Source of the DNA: Paramecium sonneborni
Taxonomy: Eukaryota > Ciliophora > Oligohymenophorea > Peniculida > Parameciidae
Length of the DNA: 64,000 nt
Reading direction: 5' to 3'
NCBI GenBank assembly: GCA_905182985.1
Contig: CAJJDN010000014.1
Span: 124,001 to 188,000, forward strand
Shown: positions 9,720 through 20,002 of the stretch, in pieces
Layout: each line of letters opens with the position of its first letter
Position numbering within the stretch: the stretch's first letter is position 1
Position numbers and translations under genes: made by a program
Notes under the pieces: generated by a model
Seen by the model: the letters and a program-made list of their open reading frames with translations, nothing else
What the model was told of the DNA's origin: nothing
The model's database searches: none

Positions 9720-11255
9720 ATGATTTTGAATAAATTAAAACAACAAAAATTTTGGTACATCAATAAAAATTGGAAAATAAAGAATCAAATATTAATGATA
9801 CAAATTGTAAGTTCAATCTTTGTATTCATACTATTAGCTTCATCAATTATTATTGGATAATTAATTGTATAGAAAACGATAGAAGAATCATCTAAGAAAA
9901 TATTTGTAAAATAAACTCTGTAGCAATTAAATAGTGTTTATTTGCATAAAACTAATATTTAATATTTAATAAAGTCTGCCTCATAATAAATTTAAATTGT
10001 TAAGTTGTTAAACATATTTACATAACAAACAGGAATATCAACGGTTTAACCTTATTAATGTTTAAATAAACCCAACACTAATGATTCATACTGTTATAAT
10101 TCTTCATATTGTTTTGGCCTATTTGGAGATTATTATAATCAAACTCATATAGAGAAGTTATGTTATGTATTTGCAATAACTTCATTACTGACATAATTTA
10201 GAATAGCTATTGATAATACATAGGCCTTATATTTTAGTCATGCCAATTAAGCCTAATTCTACACTTTAAGTTAAGGGTTTTACTTTAAACCTGGATTCTA
10301 TCCACATTTAAGACCATGGTACATTTATCATCTGAATTCTACCAATAATGTTTCCGATAATGATTTAATTGTGTATGGATAACCATATAGAATTTATTTT
10401 ACTGATGGGATTAGAATTGCGATCACTTCTAATTTATTGAATTTCAATTATGAAATTGAAGGAGTTATTGCTAAAGATATTGATTTTAAGTAAACTTTAA
10501 ATTACAAATTTATCGATTATGAGATAACTCTAATTGTAATTAACTATTAAGGTTAAGTTATTTTTAGTAAATTATATGATTATTAAAATTAATCTATTCA
10601 TTCAATCTTTGATGAAATTTACACTGGTTTTAATGAAACTGATTTTGAATAAATTATGAATTATCATAGTCGTAAAAAATATTCAAATAGTTGTAACATG
10701 ATTATAGAATAAGAGAACGTTTTATGTAGATATAATTCTAAATTTGTAGATTTTTGTATTATTTAGACTAGTCAAATTGACATATTATTACTATTTAAAA
10801 ATACAAAAAATATAAAAATGATTTAACAATAATAATTTAATTTTATCACTAATGAATAGAAGTAAATAACTTAATAGAATATTATTATGTATTTACTTCT
10901 AACTTTAGCTGTTTTATTGATTGCTTACTTTATATCTATTATAATGCTTAAATAGTTAAGGTTGTTGATTTCTTATACAAAATATAGCATTTCTGACAAT
11001 TGGATAATTAATTTGTTCTTAAAAGGTTTTATGAAATAAAAATATTTGATATAATCATAAGAAATAACAAGTTTATATTTAAGCATAGTTGGATTAATTC
11101 ACAACCTACGACCTTAAAAAAAAAATAAATAATGTATATTATAGGAAGATAAATTATTTCCTAGAACCAGAAAAAGTAAAAAATTAAACCAAATAAAAGA
11201 AATAATAAATCAAATTGAGGATGATGATCAATTGAATTTCATTTAATTCAAATGA
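9720..11255 (+). CDS. Two-TM membrane protein with Cache-like extracellular domain
   Basis: A 511-residue intronless frame. A membrane helix near residues 27-50 (VSSIFVFILLASSIIIGQL) is followed by about 320 residues that should lie outside the cell, with several Cys (CLN, CYNSSYCFG) and Asn-X-Ser/Thr sites. A second helix comes at about 390-410 (YLLLTLAVLLIAYFISIIM), then a charged cytoplasmic tail with KKLNQIKEIINQIEDDD. The outer part contains a motif resembling double-Cache sensor domains (FKPGFYPHLRPWY followed by YFTDGIRIAI), in which RPWY is characteristic. Cache receptors bind small ligands. No output domain is visible inside, so it may signal through a partner. The downstream DENN gene starts 225 bp later. 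Confidence 0.65.
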
Positions 11256-11480
11256 CCAAAATAATTGATTTAATAGGATGTTTCTCAATGATTTTTTTTT
11301 ATTAAGATTAATTTAAAACAACTCTTAAGATTGTTATTTATAATATAGTTTAAGAGATTGGCTAAAATAAATCAAATTGTTTCTGATAAGAGAATAAGTC
11401 TAATTTCTTGTTATTTTAAAATTAATTCTTCATTTATTCTAATTAAATTCATCATATAATTTATTAACAAAATTAAATTA

Positions 11481-13007
11481 ATGTAAAATAACGATCCAAT
11501 GCCTATATATATGCTGACTAAAAAAACAAATTTAGATCATTTAGTTGGGTCTAAAGCATCTAGAACACATACCAGTAATATAAATATAACAATATTAAAG
11601 GAGTAGAGACAAAAGTGAGCACATCAATTTCAAATTCATAGAATAGCCAACGCAAAACATCTTTTTCTAATAGACCTCCATTATCAACAAAAAATTCATA
11701 TAGTGTTCATGCTGATATTGATGAAGGTGGAGGAGTTAAAAAAATTTAGAGTTATCAAAACATAAATAATAAGATGGAGAAATTTTCATAATAGAATAGA
11801 CATTTAATATGTAAATTTTATGAAGGAATATATTTAATTGGAAATTCAACATTAGGGAAAACAGAAATTCTTTATTAATATGGAGCATGTCATCTTGAAT
11901 AGTTATTACCTGATTTAGTATTTCCTTATGGAGCAAAAGATGTCTAAAAAAGGTTATCTGATTCTTAGAGTGAAATAAATGAGATTTTATATAAAAGACA
12001 TGTATCAGAAAATAATCCAAATTGTTTTATTTTACCAATTAAAACTTCAGAGTCATTTGAAAAAGCATGTAATAATTTAATTTATTATAGAGTATAATAG
12101 TAATTAATTAGCTTATTGCATTTGTTTATCTTTATAAGATATTTCTCCAATAAAAAATGGTTATCTCAAATGTGAAAGAGTATTATGTATAGTTTCATAC
12201 TTGCCTTTAATAAAATATTTTATTGACTTTTTAATAGAAGTTATAAGTATGAATTCAATTAATTAGATTGTGCTAAAGAAGAGAGATTTAATAATTTGAC
12301 ATTTACTTAATATATATAAAAATGCCCTCTTTTTGAAACCCTCCCTATATAAATACCAAGTTAATAAATACCTCAATCATATTATGAATTTCATGATTAT
12401 CATGTGAAATAACTAAAAATATTAAATAATGCACTTAGTTTAGGATTAATTGCTATAAATATAATTTTAGAAAGATCGGTAATTTTCGTAGCCTAAAATG
12501 TTTAATAATTAGGAGCAATTCTTATGTTATTTCTTAAACATGTTAAATGGATTCATCAAATGGTTGCTTCAATTCCTCCAAAAAATATTGAATTATTAAA
12601 TGTACCAGTTCCTTTATTAGGTGGAATAGTATTAGATGATTATCAATGTGTAGAATAATTAATTGATGAATATCCGAATGTTGTTTTTGTGGATCTTTTT
12701 AAGTTATATTTTATTTAACTTTAGTTAACATGTTCGAAATTCTCATGATTTCACTAAAAGTCTCATTTATATATTTTTGGTTAGATAACTTTAAGGAAAG
12801 TCCCCTTATGAGATAGGATAAATATTAGGATAATTCTAATAAAATTTACTCTAAGAGACTAATAGGGATGAGTACATAATCAAAGAATTTAGACTAACTT
12901 AATATTTTCATGAAATGGATTAGATGAAATAATCTTTAAATATAAAAAGCATTCCTACTTTAACTCATCCGATAAAAGTCTAATAATAAACCTTTAGAAA
13001 GTTTTGA
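11481..13007 (+). CDS. DENN-domain protein (probable Rab GEF)
   Basis: DENN proteins activate Rab GTPases in membrane traffic. After splicing four introns (32, 22, 20 and 22 nt) the frame closes at exactly 477 codons. Residues 1-90 are a basic, Ser-rich head. The upstream DENN part shows LVFPYGAKDV and FILPIKTSES...LAYCICLSL, then VLCIVSYLPLIKYF. The central DENN core shows IILERSVIFVAQNVQQLGA, WIHQMVASIP and LLNVPVPLLGGI. The Leu/Val-rich strand plus PVP motif is diagnostic for the family. The tail (about 110 residues) is the helical downstream DENN part. The first ATG in frame after the preceding stop was used; a slightly earlier start is possible. Confidence 0.85.
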
Positions 13008-13230
13008 ATTAGTTTTATTTTTTGATTATTATTTTAAATTTAATTTTTAATTCATAAAATCATATATTTATATTACATAGAAAAAAAAATAATATATTCT
13101 TCTAGAGATCATAGTTTATAAATGAAAATACATTCTGTAATGTTTAGAATTTTTATTAGAAATTTTGAGTATTAAGCTTAAAATCAAATTATTTATTTAG
13201 ATACTTTATTCATAAATATTCAAAATTTTG

Positions 13231-14908
13231 ATGTATTAAAAACTTTGGATACCTATTGCAAATGATTTTAAAGCTTAAAATGATCATTTGTACATATAAG
13301 GAGAATTTACTAAAGAAAATGGGAAGATTAGAGTCTTATATGGTTATGATTAATATATACTTTGCTCAAAAGTAAGAAATAAATAGGCTATTTTAGAGAG
13401 ACTTTGCACCTAATAAGTGTTTAAAACTTGAATTTGATACAAAATTTGAAATTTTGAGATAGCCTATTCAAAAAAAAGAAGAAGATGACGATAGCTTAGG
13501 TGCAATTATAGGTTTACAATTTATGAGAGATTGTGATGAAAATATGATGAAATTGAGATTAAATGCATCTGTTTAACAGATTAGTGAATGGCGATTGTAC
13601 TTAGGAGAAAGAATTAATTAATGGTAATTTCATAATATGTTCAGAGTTTATAAAAAAATAGGTTAAGGAAATTTTGCATGTGTAAATAAAATTTTTAAAT
13701 AAGGTTTACTAAGCAGAAAGGATAGAAGATAATTAATAGATGGCAATTAAAGCTTTTTCAAAGTAAGCAATATATGGAGAAGAAAATGGAAAAAATGCAA
13801 TAATAAATGAATTGAAGATAATGAGGAATCTAAATAATACTCATTTAATGAAATTATATGAAGTTTATGAGACTAATAATTCTTTGTATGTAGCTTTGGA
13901 ATTATTAGAAGGAGGATCGTTATATGATTTAATTAAGGATAATTCTATAATAAATACAAAGTCTATAAAATAGATAATTGTGGGAATACTTTTAGGCCTT
14001 TAAGAAATGCATAAAAAAGAAATTATGCATAGAGATTTAAAGTTAGAAAATATATTATTTAAGAAACCTAAGTATAGAACATTAATAATATAATTTAGAA
14101 AGATGGAATCAGTTGTAATTGCTGATTTTGGATTAGCAACATATGTAAATGAATCAGTTTATTTATATTGTCGATGTGGAACTCCAGGATTTGTAGCACC
14201 GGAGGTTATTAATATTAAGGATATGAAATCTAAATATTCTTCTGTCTGTGATATATATAGTCTTGGATTAGTATTTTATTTATTACTTACTGGTAAATCT
14301 GCTTTTAATGGAAAAAGCTATTCTACAGTAGTAAAATAAAACAGAGAAGCAAATATTAATTTTGATATCAAACAGTTATAAAATGCTCCTGGATATGCTA
14401 TTGATTTACTTAAATAAATGCTCGAAAAAGATCCAAATAAGAGAATAACTGCTGAGAAATGTTTAAATCATCCTTATTTATTTGATATAGTTGCTTAAAT
14501 GATGGAATAAGAAAACTAAGATTAAAGTTTCGATGAAATAGATGAAACAATTGAAATTTAGTCTATGATGAATAAAATTAATGATGAGTAATATTTAATA
14601 TGTATCTTAGATATTCAAAATTTGATAATACAAAAAATGTTAATTCTCCACTTTAATCACCTAAATAATCACCAGGATTAGTTTTGTAAAAGGCAATAAA
14701 ATAATAAAAATTGATTGATTCTTAAAAGGCTTTTGGGGCTGAATCTCCTTTATTAAAAGGAAAAATTTAATCTGTTGATAGTGCTTAGACTATAGGAACC
14801 CCAAAAAAAAAATAAAATTTATAATAGGCTTAACTCTAAATGAAACCATCAAAATTTTCTAAACAAGCACAAAATAAACCTTTATTAAAATATGCTAAAA
14901 AAGATTGA
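13231..14908 (+). CDS. PH-domain Ser/Thr protein kinase
   Basis: 526 residues after removing four introns (25, 22, 27 and 23 nt). The N-terminus (about 1-125) looks like a PH domain: strands LYIQGEF and YILCSK, and a closing helix with the Trp of ISEWRLYLGER. PH domains bind phosphoinositides. The kinase domain follows (about 130-400): IGQGNFACVY, AIKAFSK, a hinge ALELLEGGSLYDLI, IMHRDLKLEN, IADFGLA, CGTPGFVAPEV and DIYSLGLVFYLLLTGKSAF, so all catalytic residues are present. The tail is Gln/Ser/Lys-rich and disordered. By its activation loop it resembles CAMK/AGC-type ciliate kinases. One intron ends in AAG, not TAG. Confidence 0.88.
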
Positions 14909-15429
14909 TTAGAATAATTGTAACAAATTAATATTACTTACATTATTTTGAGATTTTGTTTTTTATGTCTCTCTTCATTAAAAAGATTAGATCATTTTAT
15001 AAGATACAATATATTATATCGTTTTATAAATTAGATAAAATATTAGATTATTTTTTATTGTACAGATTCAAAATAAATCTTGAAATCGATTTTATTTATT
15101 TCTATTTATATATAAATTCAGTTATTAAGAAATTGGATATTTTACAAAAATAAAGGTTGTACTAGTGAATATATATATATTTAAATAAAAATATCTGAAA
15201 AAGGTTGATAAATAAGAGATAAATGAACTGCAACTTATTTGATTCTGTGAAAAAATTTTTGAATTCTATATAATAAAATTTTAATTAATAATTATTCAAA
15301 ATGATATCAATATAATTAATAAAAAGTTCTTTTTAAATTTTAGATACGCAAATTTGATTAACGTAATTTAGTGTAATATATATACATGATTTTACGGAGC
15401 AGATAAATAAATAATATTTAATCTTAAAG
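14909..15429. other. Intergenic, AT-rich
   Basis: A short open frame exists on the plus strand (14956-15153), but its translation is Ile/Phe/Tyr-rich without domain character, as random AT-rich DNA gives. No gene supported. Confidence 0.5.
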
Positions 15430-16347
15430 ATGAATCAACAAATAGTAAGTAATAGCATATAGGAAATCAATCATTACAATAGAGTGTTAGAGGGAAATAA
15501 AAGATATGTGGCAAAAAAATTAACAGAAGACCCGAATTATTTTGTGACGCTTTCAAAAGGATAAAGCCCAAAATACTTATTAATAGGTTGTTCAGATTCA
15601 AGAGCCCCACCTAATGAATTAACAGAGACAGATCCAGGAGAAATATTTATTCATAGAAATATTGCCAACTTAGTTATTCCAACTGATTTGAATGTAATAA
15701 TCTATATAATTCTTAAAGTTAAATTGTGTAATTTAATACGCAGTCGAACATTTACATATTCATAATATAGTTGTGATGGGACATACATGTTGTGGTGGTG
15801 TAAAAGCAGCAATGGCTTAAGATTCAGTTGGAGGATTATTAGACCTATGGTTAAATTAAATAAAATTAGTTTATGAAAAACATGCAGATCTAATTGAATC
15901 CTTTGTTGATGAAAATGATAAAGTTAATTGTCTTAGTTAATTAAATGTAAGGGCATAAGTTATGAATATATGGAAAAATCCTATTGTCTAAAAGGCTTGG
16001 TAAAAAGGAAATCGTAAATTATATTATTAATATTTTTAGCTGTCATGGTTCATGGATGGCTATTTAGAGTTGAAACCGGATATATAGAAGAACTTTTAAT
16101 TGATTAATAAACACCTGAAGAAATGTGCAAAGTTTATGCTCTCAAATTTAAATTAGAATCAGAAAAATAATTATCAAAACATGTTTCTCCTACAGGTTCA
16201 CCAAAAAATAATGCAAAAAAAAGATTTTAAAATATGCAAAGAAAAATAATTGATCATATTAAATAGCTTAAAGAAAATAAGATAGATGATTAAGAAGGAG
16301 AAAATAAAGAAATAGGAGGATTTATTGAGAGTTCAAAAGATTTATGA
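15430..16347 (+). CDS. Beta-class carbonic anhydrase
   Basis: Interconverts CO2 and bicarbonate. The zinc ligands and active-site pair are all visible: [12 protein letters not shown] (Cys-x-Asp-x-Arg) near residue 50, then [12 protein letters not shown] (His and Cys ligands) about 60 residues later, with FIHRNIAN and QYAVEHLHI between, as in the beta class. [13 protein letters not shown] closes the domain. Two introns (25 and 26 nt) were removed, giving 288 residues. The C-terminal 80 residues are a charged Lys/Glu-rich extension not needed for catalysis. There is no targeting signal, so it is probably cytosolic. Confidence 0.93.
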
Positions 16348-16439
16348 AAATTAATATTGTATTTATTAATTGCAATATTATATATAAAACAGTTTATAAA
16401 TGCTTAGTTTTTATTTCTTAGATAATATAAATATTAATT

Positions 16440-16867
16440 TCAAGTTGCTTCTTTCTTTTCTTGTTATTAATAAACTATTTAAACATACTTTTTATTTAAA
16501 TCTATGCTCTCTTGTTGTTTAACTATTTTTAATGATTATTATAGAGGATTCCATTTTTCCATTGAAATTAAGGAGGTTTCTGATGTAGAATTCAATAAGT
16601 AAATTCTATATGCTAATCTGATATGATATTGATTCCTTTCAAATTCTAAATTTATCTGTTTTTTTTATATTTGTTTCGATTTTTTCTGAATTTAGCCTTA
16701 ATTCATATGATGATTATTCTTTTTATGATAATGCTTTTTTCCTTTATGAAAACCTAATATAATGATTACTAACTTTTATTTATTTCTGTCACTAATTCAT
16801 GAAAAGTTCGAACAATTTCATAAAACTCTGAGTCATTTCTAAATTTTTGTTTTTCTACTTCAGTCAT
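16440..16867 (-). CDS. Small basic protein, unrecognised
   Basis: The ATG at 16867 begins MTEVEKQKFRNDSEFYEIV; a 20-nt GTT...TAG intron restores the frame, and the spliced gene is exactly 136 codons. The middle is extremely basic and His/Lys-rich (FHKGKKHYHKKNNHH), followed by IQKKSKQIQKKQ and then a more ordinary helical stretch. No known domain was recognised. It is divergent from the CFAP97-like gene with 105 bp between the start codons, and its stop lies 92 bp from the carbonic anhydrase stop. Nucleic-acid or tubulin binding would fit the charge, but that is only a guess. Confidence 0.6.
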
Positions 16868-16972
16868 TTAATTTATTTATAATGTGGAACCTTATTTATT
16901 CTAATCCAATATGTTTCAAAAAAAAAATAGCATAAGTATACTTTTTAAATTGATTATTTAAAGGAGCAATTG

Positions 16973-17545
16973 ATGCACTTAAATAAAATTTAAAATTCTA
17001 AGCCACTTATAAATAATTCATAACCATGGAAACCAGGACATTCAATATCAAGATTAGTCAATAAATATACAAATAGTATATATTTAAACTTATTGTTTTA
17101 GCAAATGATAAAGAAATAATGGATAAAAATAGTAAATTACTAAGAAAAATGATGGAAATCTAATAGAGAAATAATACATTGAAATAATCACCAATGCATG
17201 GTTCATTAGAAGCATTAAGAAGAAGAGAACAAGTTAAGATAAGTTCAGAGAATTAAACTATATTAAAACGTTTACAATCAGCTAGTTCATCATACTCTAA
17301 AAAAACTTGGGTTAATGATATTGAAAGGGTTAAAAAATATAGAGATAATTTATAAAGAAGAACAAGTAAAAATATTAACTACTAATCAGGAACAAATGAT
17401 GATTTCAATTTATTAGCAGCTTAAGAATAAGTTAAAAGAAACCTAACAAGTTAATCTTCCTCTAGAAGTATTTCCTTTTTATTATTTCTTAGAACTTAAA
17501 ACAAGTTAAGGACCAAGAACTTAAACATATGAGTCATTAATTTGA
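16973..17545 (+). CDS. CFAP97 / Hemingway-domain ciliary protein
   Basis: A 173-residue protein with two introns (26 and 25 nt). The pattern ISSENQTILKRLQSASSSYS followed shortly by W.NDIER.K.YRDNLQRR matches the CFAP97 (Hemingway) motif: an E/N-Q helix with KRL, a short Ser/Tyr link, then a Trp and a basic helix. Upstream is PWKPGHSISRLVNKYTN...LLRKMMEIQ, also helical. Family members are needed for axoneme assembly or motility. The ATG at 16973 was chosen because only this frame joins correctly across intron 1; the tempting ATG 60 bp further on is in another frame. The stop is 26 bp from the stop of the convergent CNB gene. Confidence 0.75.
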
Positions 17546-17571
17546 TATATAGATATTTATTCAAATAATTT

Positions 17572-18985
17572 TCAAGTTTCTTTTTTATGGAATAATAATT
17601 TAAAATATTTTCCTTATCCCATGTTTGTCAAAATCTCTTAAGTTTATTGTAAAGTATGTACAGAAGAATTACTATTTTAATTTCTGCTTTTAGTTAATTA
17701 TCTTATTCTTATTGGAGAATCTCCTTTAAAAGAAAATATAGGAGTCTAAGAATTAGATTAAATAGAATCGACCAGAGGTGTTGATTGAATGGAAGGAAGC
17801 TATTTGATTAATTCAAATTTCTTTTATGTTTATTACTTATATTGTGACTACTTTACTTCTTCCATTTTCTCAAGAAATTATAACAATCTTGGATTTTATT
17901 CTCTCAATCTTTAATATAAAGTTTTTTTACTCTCTTTCTTAACTATTTTAGATTCTAATAAATTTAATAAAGCTTTCTCTCTTTCGCTTTAAAATTCTTA
18001 AACATTTGGTTCAACAGAAGTATCAGTACTTTTTATTTTTAAATGTATAGATTTCAGATGCATTTTAGATCTACTTCTTTTACTTGATAAAGGAATACTT
18101 AAAGTAAGAATATTTTATTTAATTATTTCATCATATGAATTAATGCGATTCTAAATATTTTGATTAATCATAATCTTAAATTGTTAATCATAAATCATTA
18201 ATTATTAAAATGATTATTTATTTATTTCCAATAAAGTTGATTCATTGCTTATGCATTATATTCTAAATTAACGCTACAACTTTTATACTATTTCAATTTC
18301 TCCAAAATAATCTCCTTAAGAGAGTAGAATAAGAGGAAAGTATTTCTTCTAATGTTAATACAATACTTAAAATTCTCCTTACATAACTATGTACCAACTA
18401 TTAGCATCTTAATCAATATCAAATACTATTTAATGATTTATGTAATTTACTGTCTAACTCTTCTAACATATCTATTCAATAAAACTATATTAATTATTTC
18501 TTATACCTTATAGATAATTGTGAAAAAAATGGATATTATAGTAATTCATTTAATAATGACATTGTTATATTTTTCTTTTTTACAATCTTATAGAAATTGT
18601 CTTTTGTTACATAACAAATAAGAGATGCTTTCAATGCTGAAAACCAGTATTTGCAAGCTTAACGAGTTAGAAAATATATTTCACCAATTGCACTCTTCTC
18701 TTACACAACTTCATAATTTTTATCCCTTTTTGTTTAATGTTTTCCTACTAATCCATACATAAATAAGTATAATGAATTCACAGGTCTTCCTTATTCTAAA
18801 ATAATCTCATCTTATTGAAATATCTTAAATTAGACTAAAGATGCTAATTTCTTCATAAAACCTTGTCCTTAAGTCTAATCAAATTATCTGAGAAAAGAAA
18901 CTTCCTATAGATATTTACATATCAGTTCAGGTATTCTATCCTAGGCTGATAATAATTGCACTAATATTTATTATTCTTATTACAT
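17572..18985 (-). CDS. Cyclic nucleotide-binding domain protein
   Basis: From the ATG at 18985 (MQQEQQILVQLLSA...) the protein shows two CNB-like beta rolls. In the first, FQQDEIILEQGRPVNSLYLF is followed by KSAIGEIYFLTRQACKYWFSA, equal to the GE...R-x phosphate-binding cassette but without the usual Arg-Thr/Ala ending. In the second, SWYIVMQGEF and GDYFGEIEIV are followed by RQFRIQCISNESTLLEI, again a degenerate cassette. The C-terminal 150 residues are Ser/Gln/Lys-rich. No channel helices or kinase domain are present, so it is not a channel or PKG; it could be a regulatory subunit. Whether it still binds cAMP or cGMP is doubtful. Exon borders were not all fixed. Confidence 0.75.
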
Positions 18986-19335
18986 AAAATTTTTGCAAAA
19001 TTATATTCTGCTAGATGGAAATAAAGTTCTAAAATATTAAATATACCAATAGATCATAAATTTAAAAGATATTATTACAAAAATATAAAGAATCTAATAT
19101 ATAGAATCAAAAAAACATTATTTTTTGAGAATCTAAAGAAAATCTTTAAAAAAAAACATAAAATAACGATTAAATTTGCTTGAATATATAATAATGAAAA
19201 AGATATCTATATAGATAATCAAATGTAATTTAATTTATTAATATTGATATTTCAAATTGAAAATTTATCAACAAAAAATATGTAATCATATTAACACTTT
19301 AATTCTGGATATGTTAAACATTTAACTAATTAATT
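18986..19335. other. Intergenic, AT-rich
   Basis: Lies between two minus-strand genes. I see no coding frame; it probably holds the promoter of the CNB gene. Confidence 0.45.
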
Positions 19336-19989
19336 TCAAAGATTAAAAATATTCTTCCTAAGAGTCTTCTTTTATTTTTAAATAAAACAATTCAAAATCT
19401 AAAGGATTTGAAGATGTCTAAATTTTATTTTAGATCTGATTTATAATTAATTAATCATTACTTTATTTTTAAGTTGATTTGGAATATTTTATAGATTGAC
19501 TTTGTTAATTGATATTAGACCATCATAATCTGTATCTAAGAGGGAAAAAAGCTTTTTGATAATAACTTTATCAGTAGGAAGGTCATCATCATGAATATAT
19601 TCATTAGATTTTGATATATTTAAGTTCTGTTAATTTGATTTCAATCTTTAGGGGCTTGAAGTTTTTAATTTTTATTATAATTCTAGATGATTCTACTTTA
19701 AATTTCTTAAATATTTATTATCTTATTATACATCCTAAAATATTAATTAAGTTACATACGTGATGATCATCATTTCATCATATGCTTTCATTAATTTTAT
19801 TATGCTATTAGAGATAATTGGTATCAATTTTGGTTCTATATTATTTCTATAAACAAAAGATGCCGCTTCTTAATTTGGATCAGTATGTCTATAAAGTATT
19901 ATTTTATCTGTTCGATTTTAACTTAAATCTATTGAAATCTGTATTAAGGGATACTGATACCCTTTTTACATTTAATTTCTGTTATTCAT
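19336..19989 (-). CDS. EF-hand calcium-binding protein
   Basis: Intronless, 217 residues. The loop DTDYDGLISINKV (about residue 160) with the preceding helix KVIIKKLFSLL is a canonical EF-hand: Asp at 1, 3 and 5, Gly at 6, Ile at 8, although position 12 falls on a non-acidic residue. Only one clear loop is seen. The first half (YRHTDPNQEAASFVYRNN followed by LIPIISNSIIKLM) resembles a segment found in many ciliate coiled-coil and kinase proteins. The middle is Gln/Lys-rich and may form a coiled coil. Its start codon lies 13 bp from the start codon of the RAP gene on the other strand. Confidence 0.75.
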
Positions 19990-20002
19990 ATTATTAAATT
20001 TA
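19990..20002. promoter_or_regulatory. 13-bp bidirectional start region
   Basis: Only 13 bp separate the ATG of the EF-hand gene (minus strand) from the ATG of the RAP gene (plus strand). Either both mRNAs have almost no 5' leader, or the promoter elements and leader of each gene lie inside the coding region of the other. If both start codons are right, they must share one control region. Confidence 0.5.

Noticed and set aside
14103..14339. A separate small kinase fragment
   Set aside because: It is part of the PH-domain kinase, read through TAA/TAG as glutamine.
14956..15153. 65-codon plus-strand frame after the PH kinase
   Set aside because: Ile/Phe/Tyr-rich translation typical of random AT-rich DNA; no partner exon or domain.
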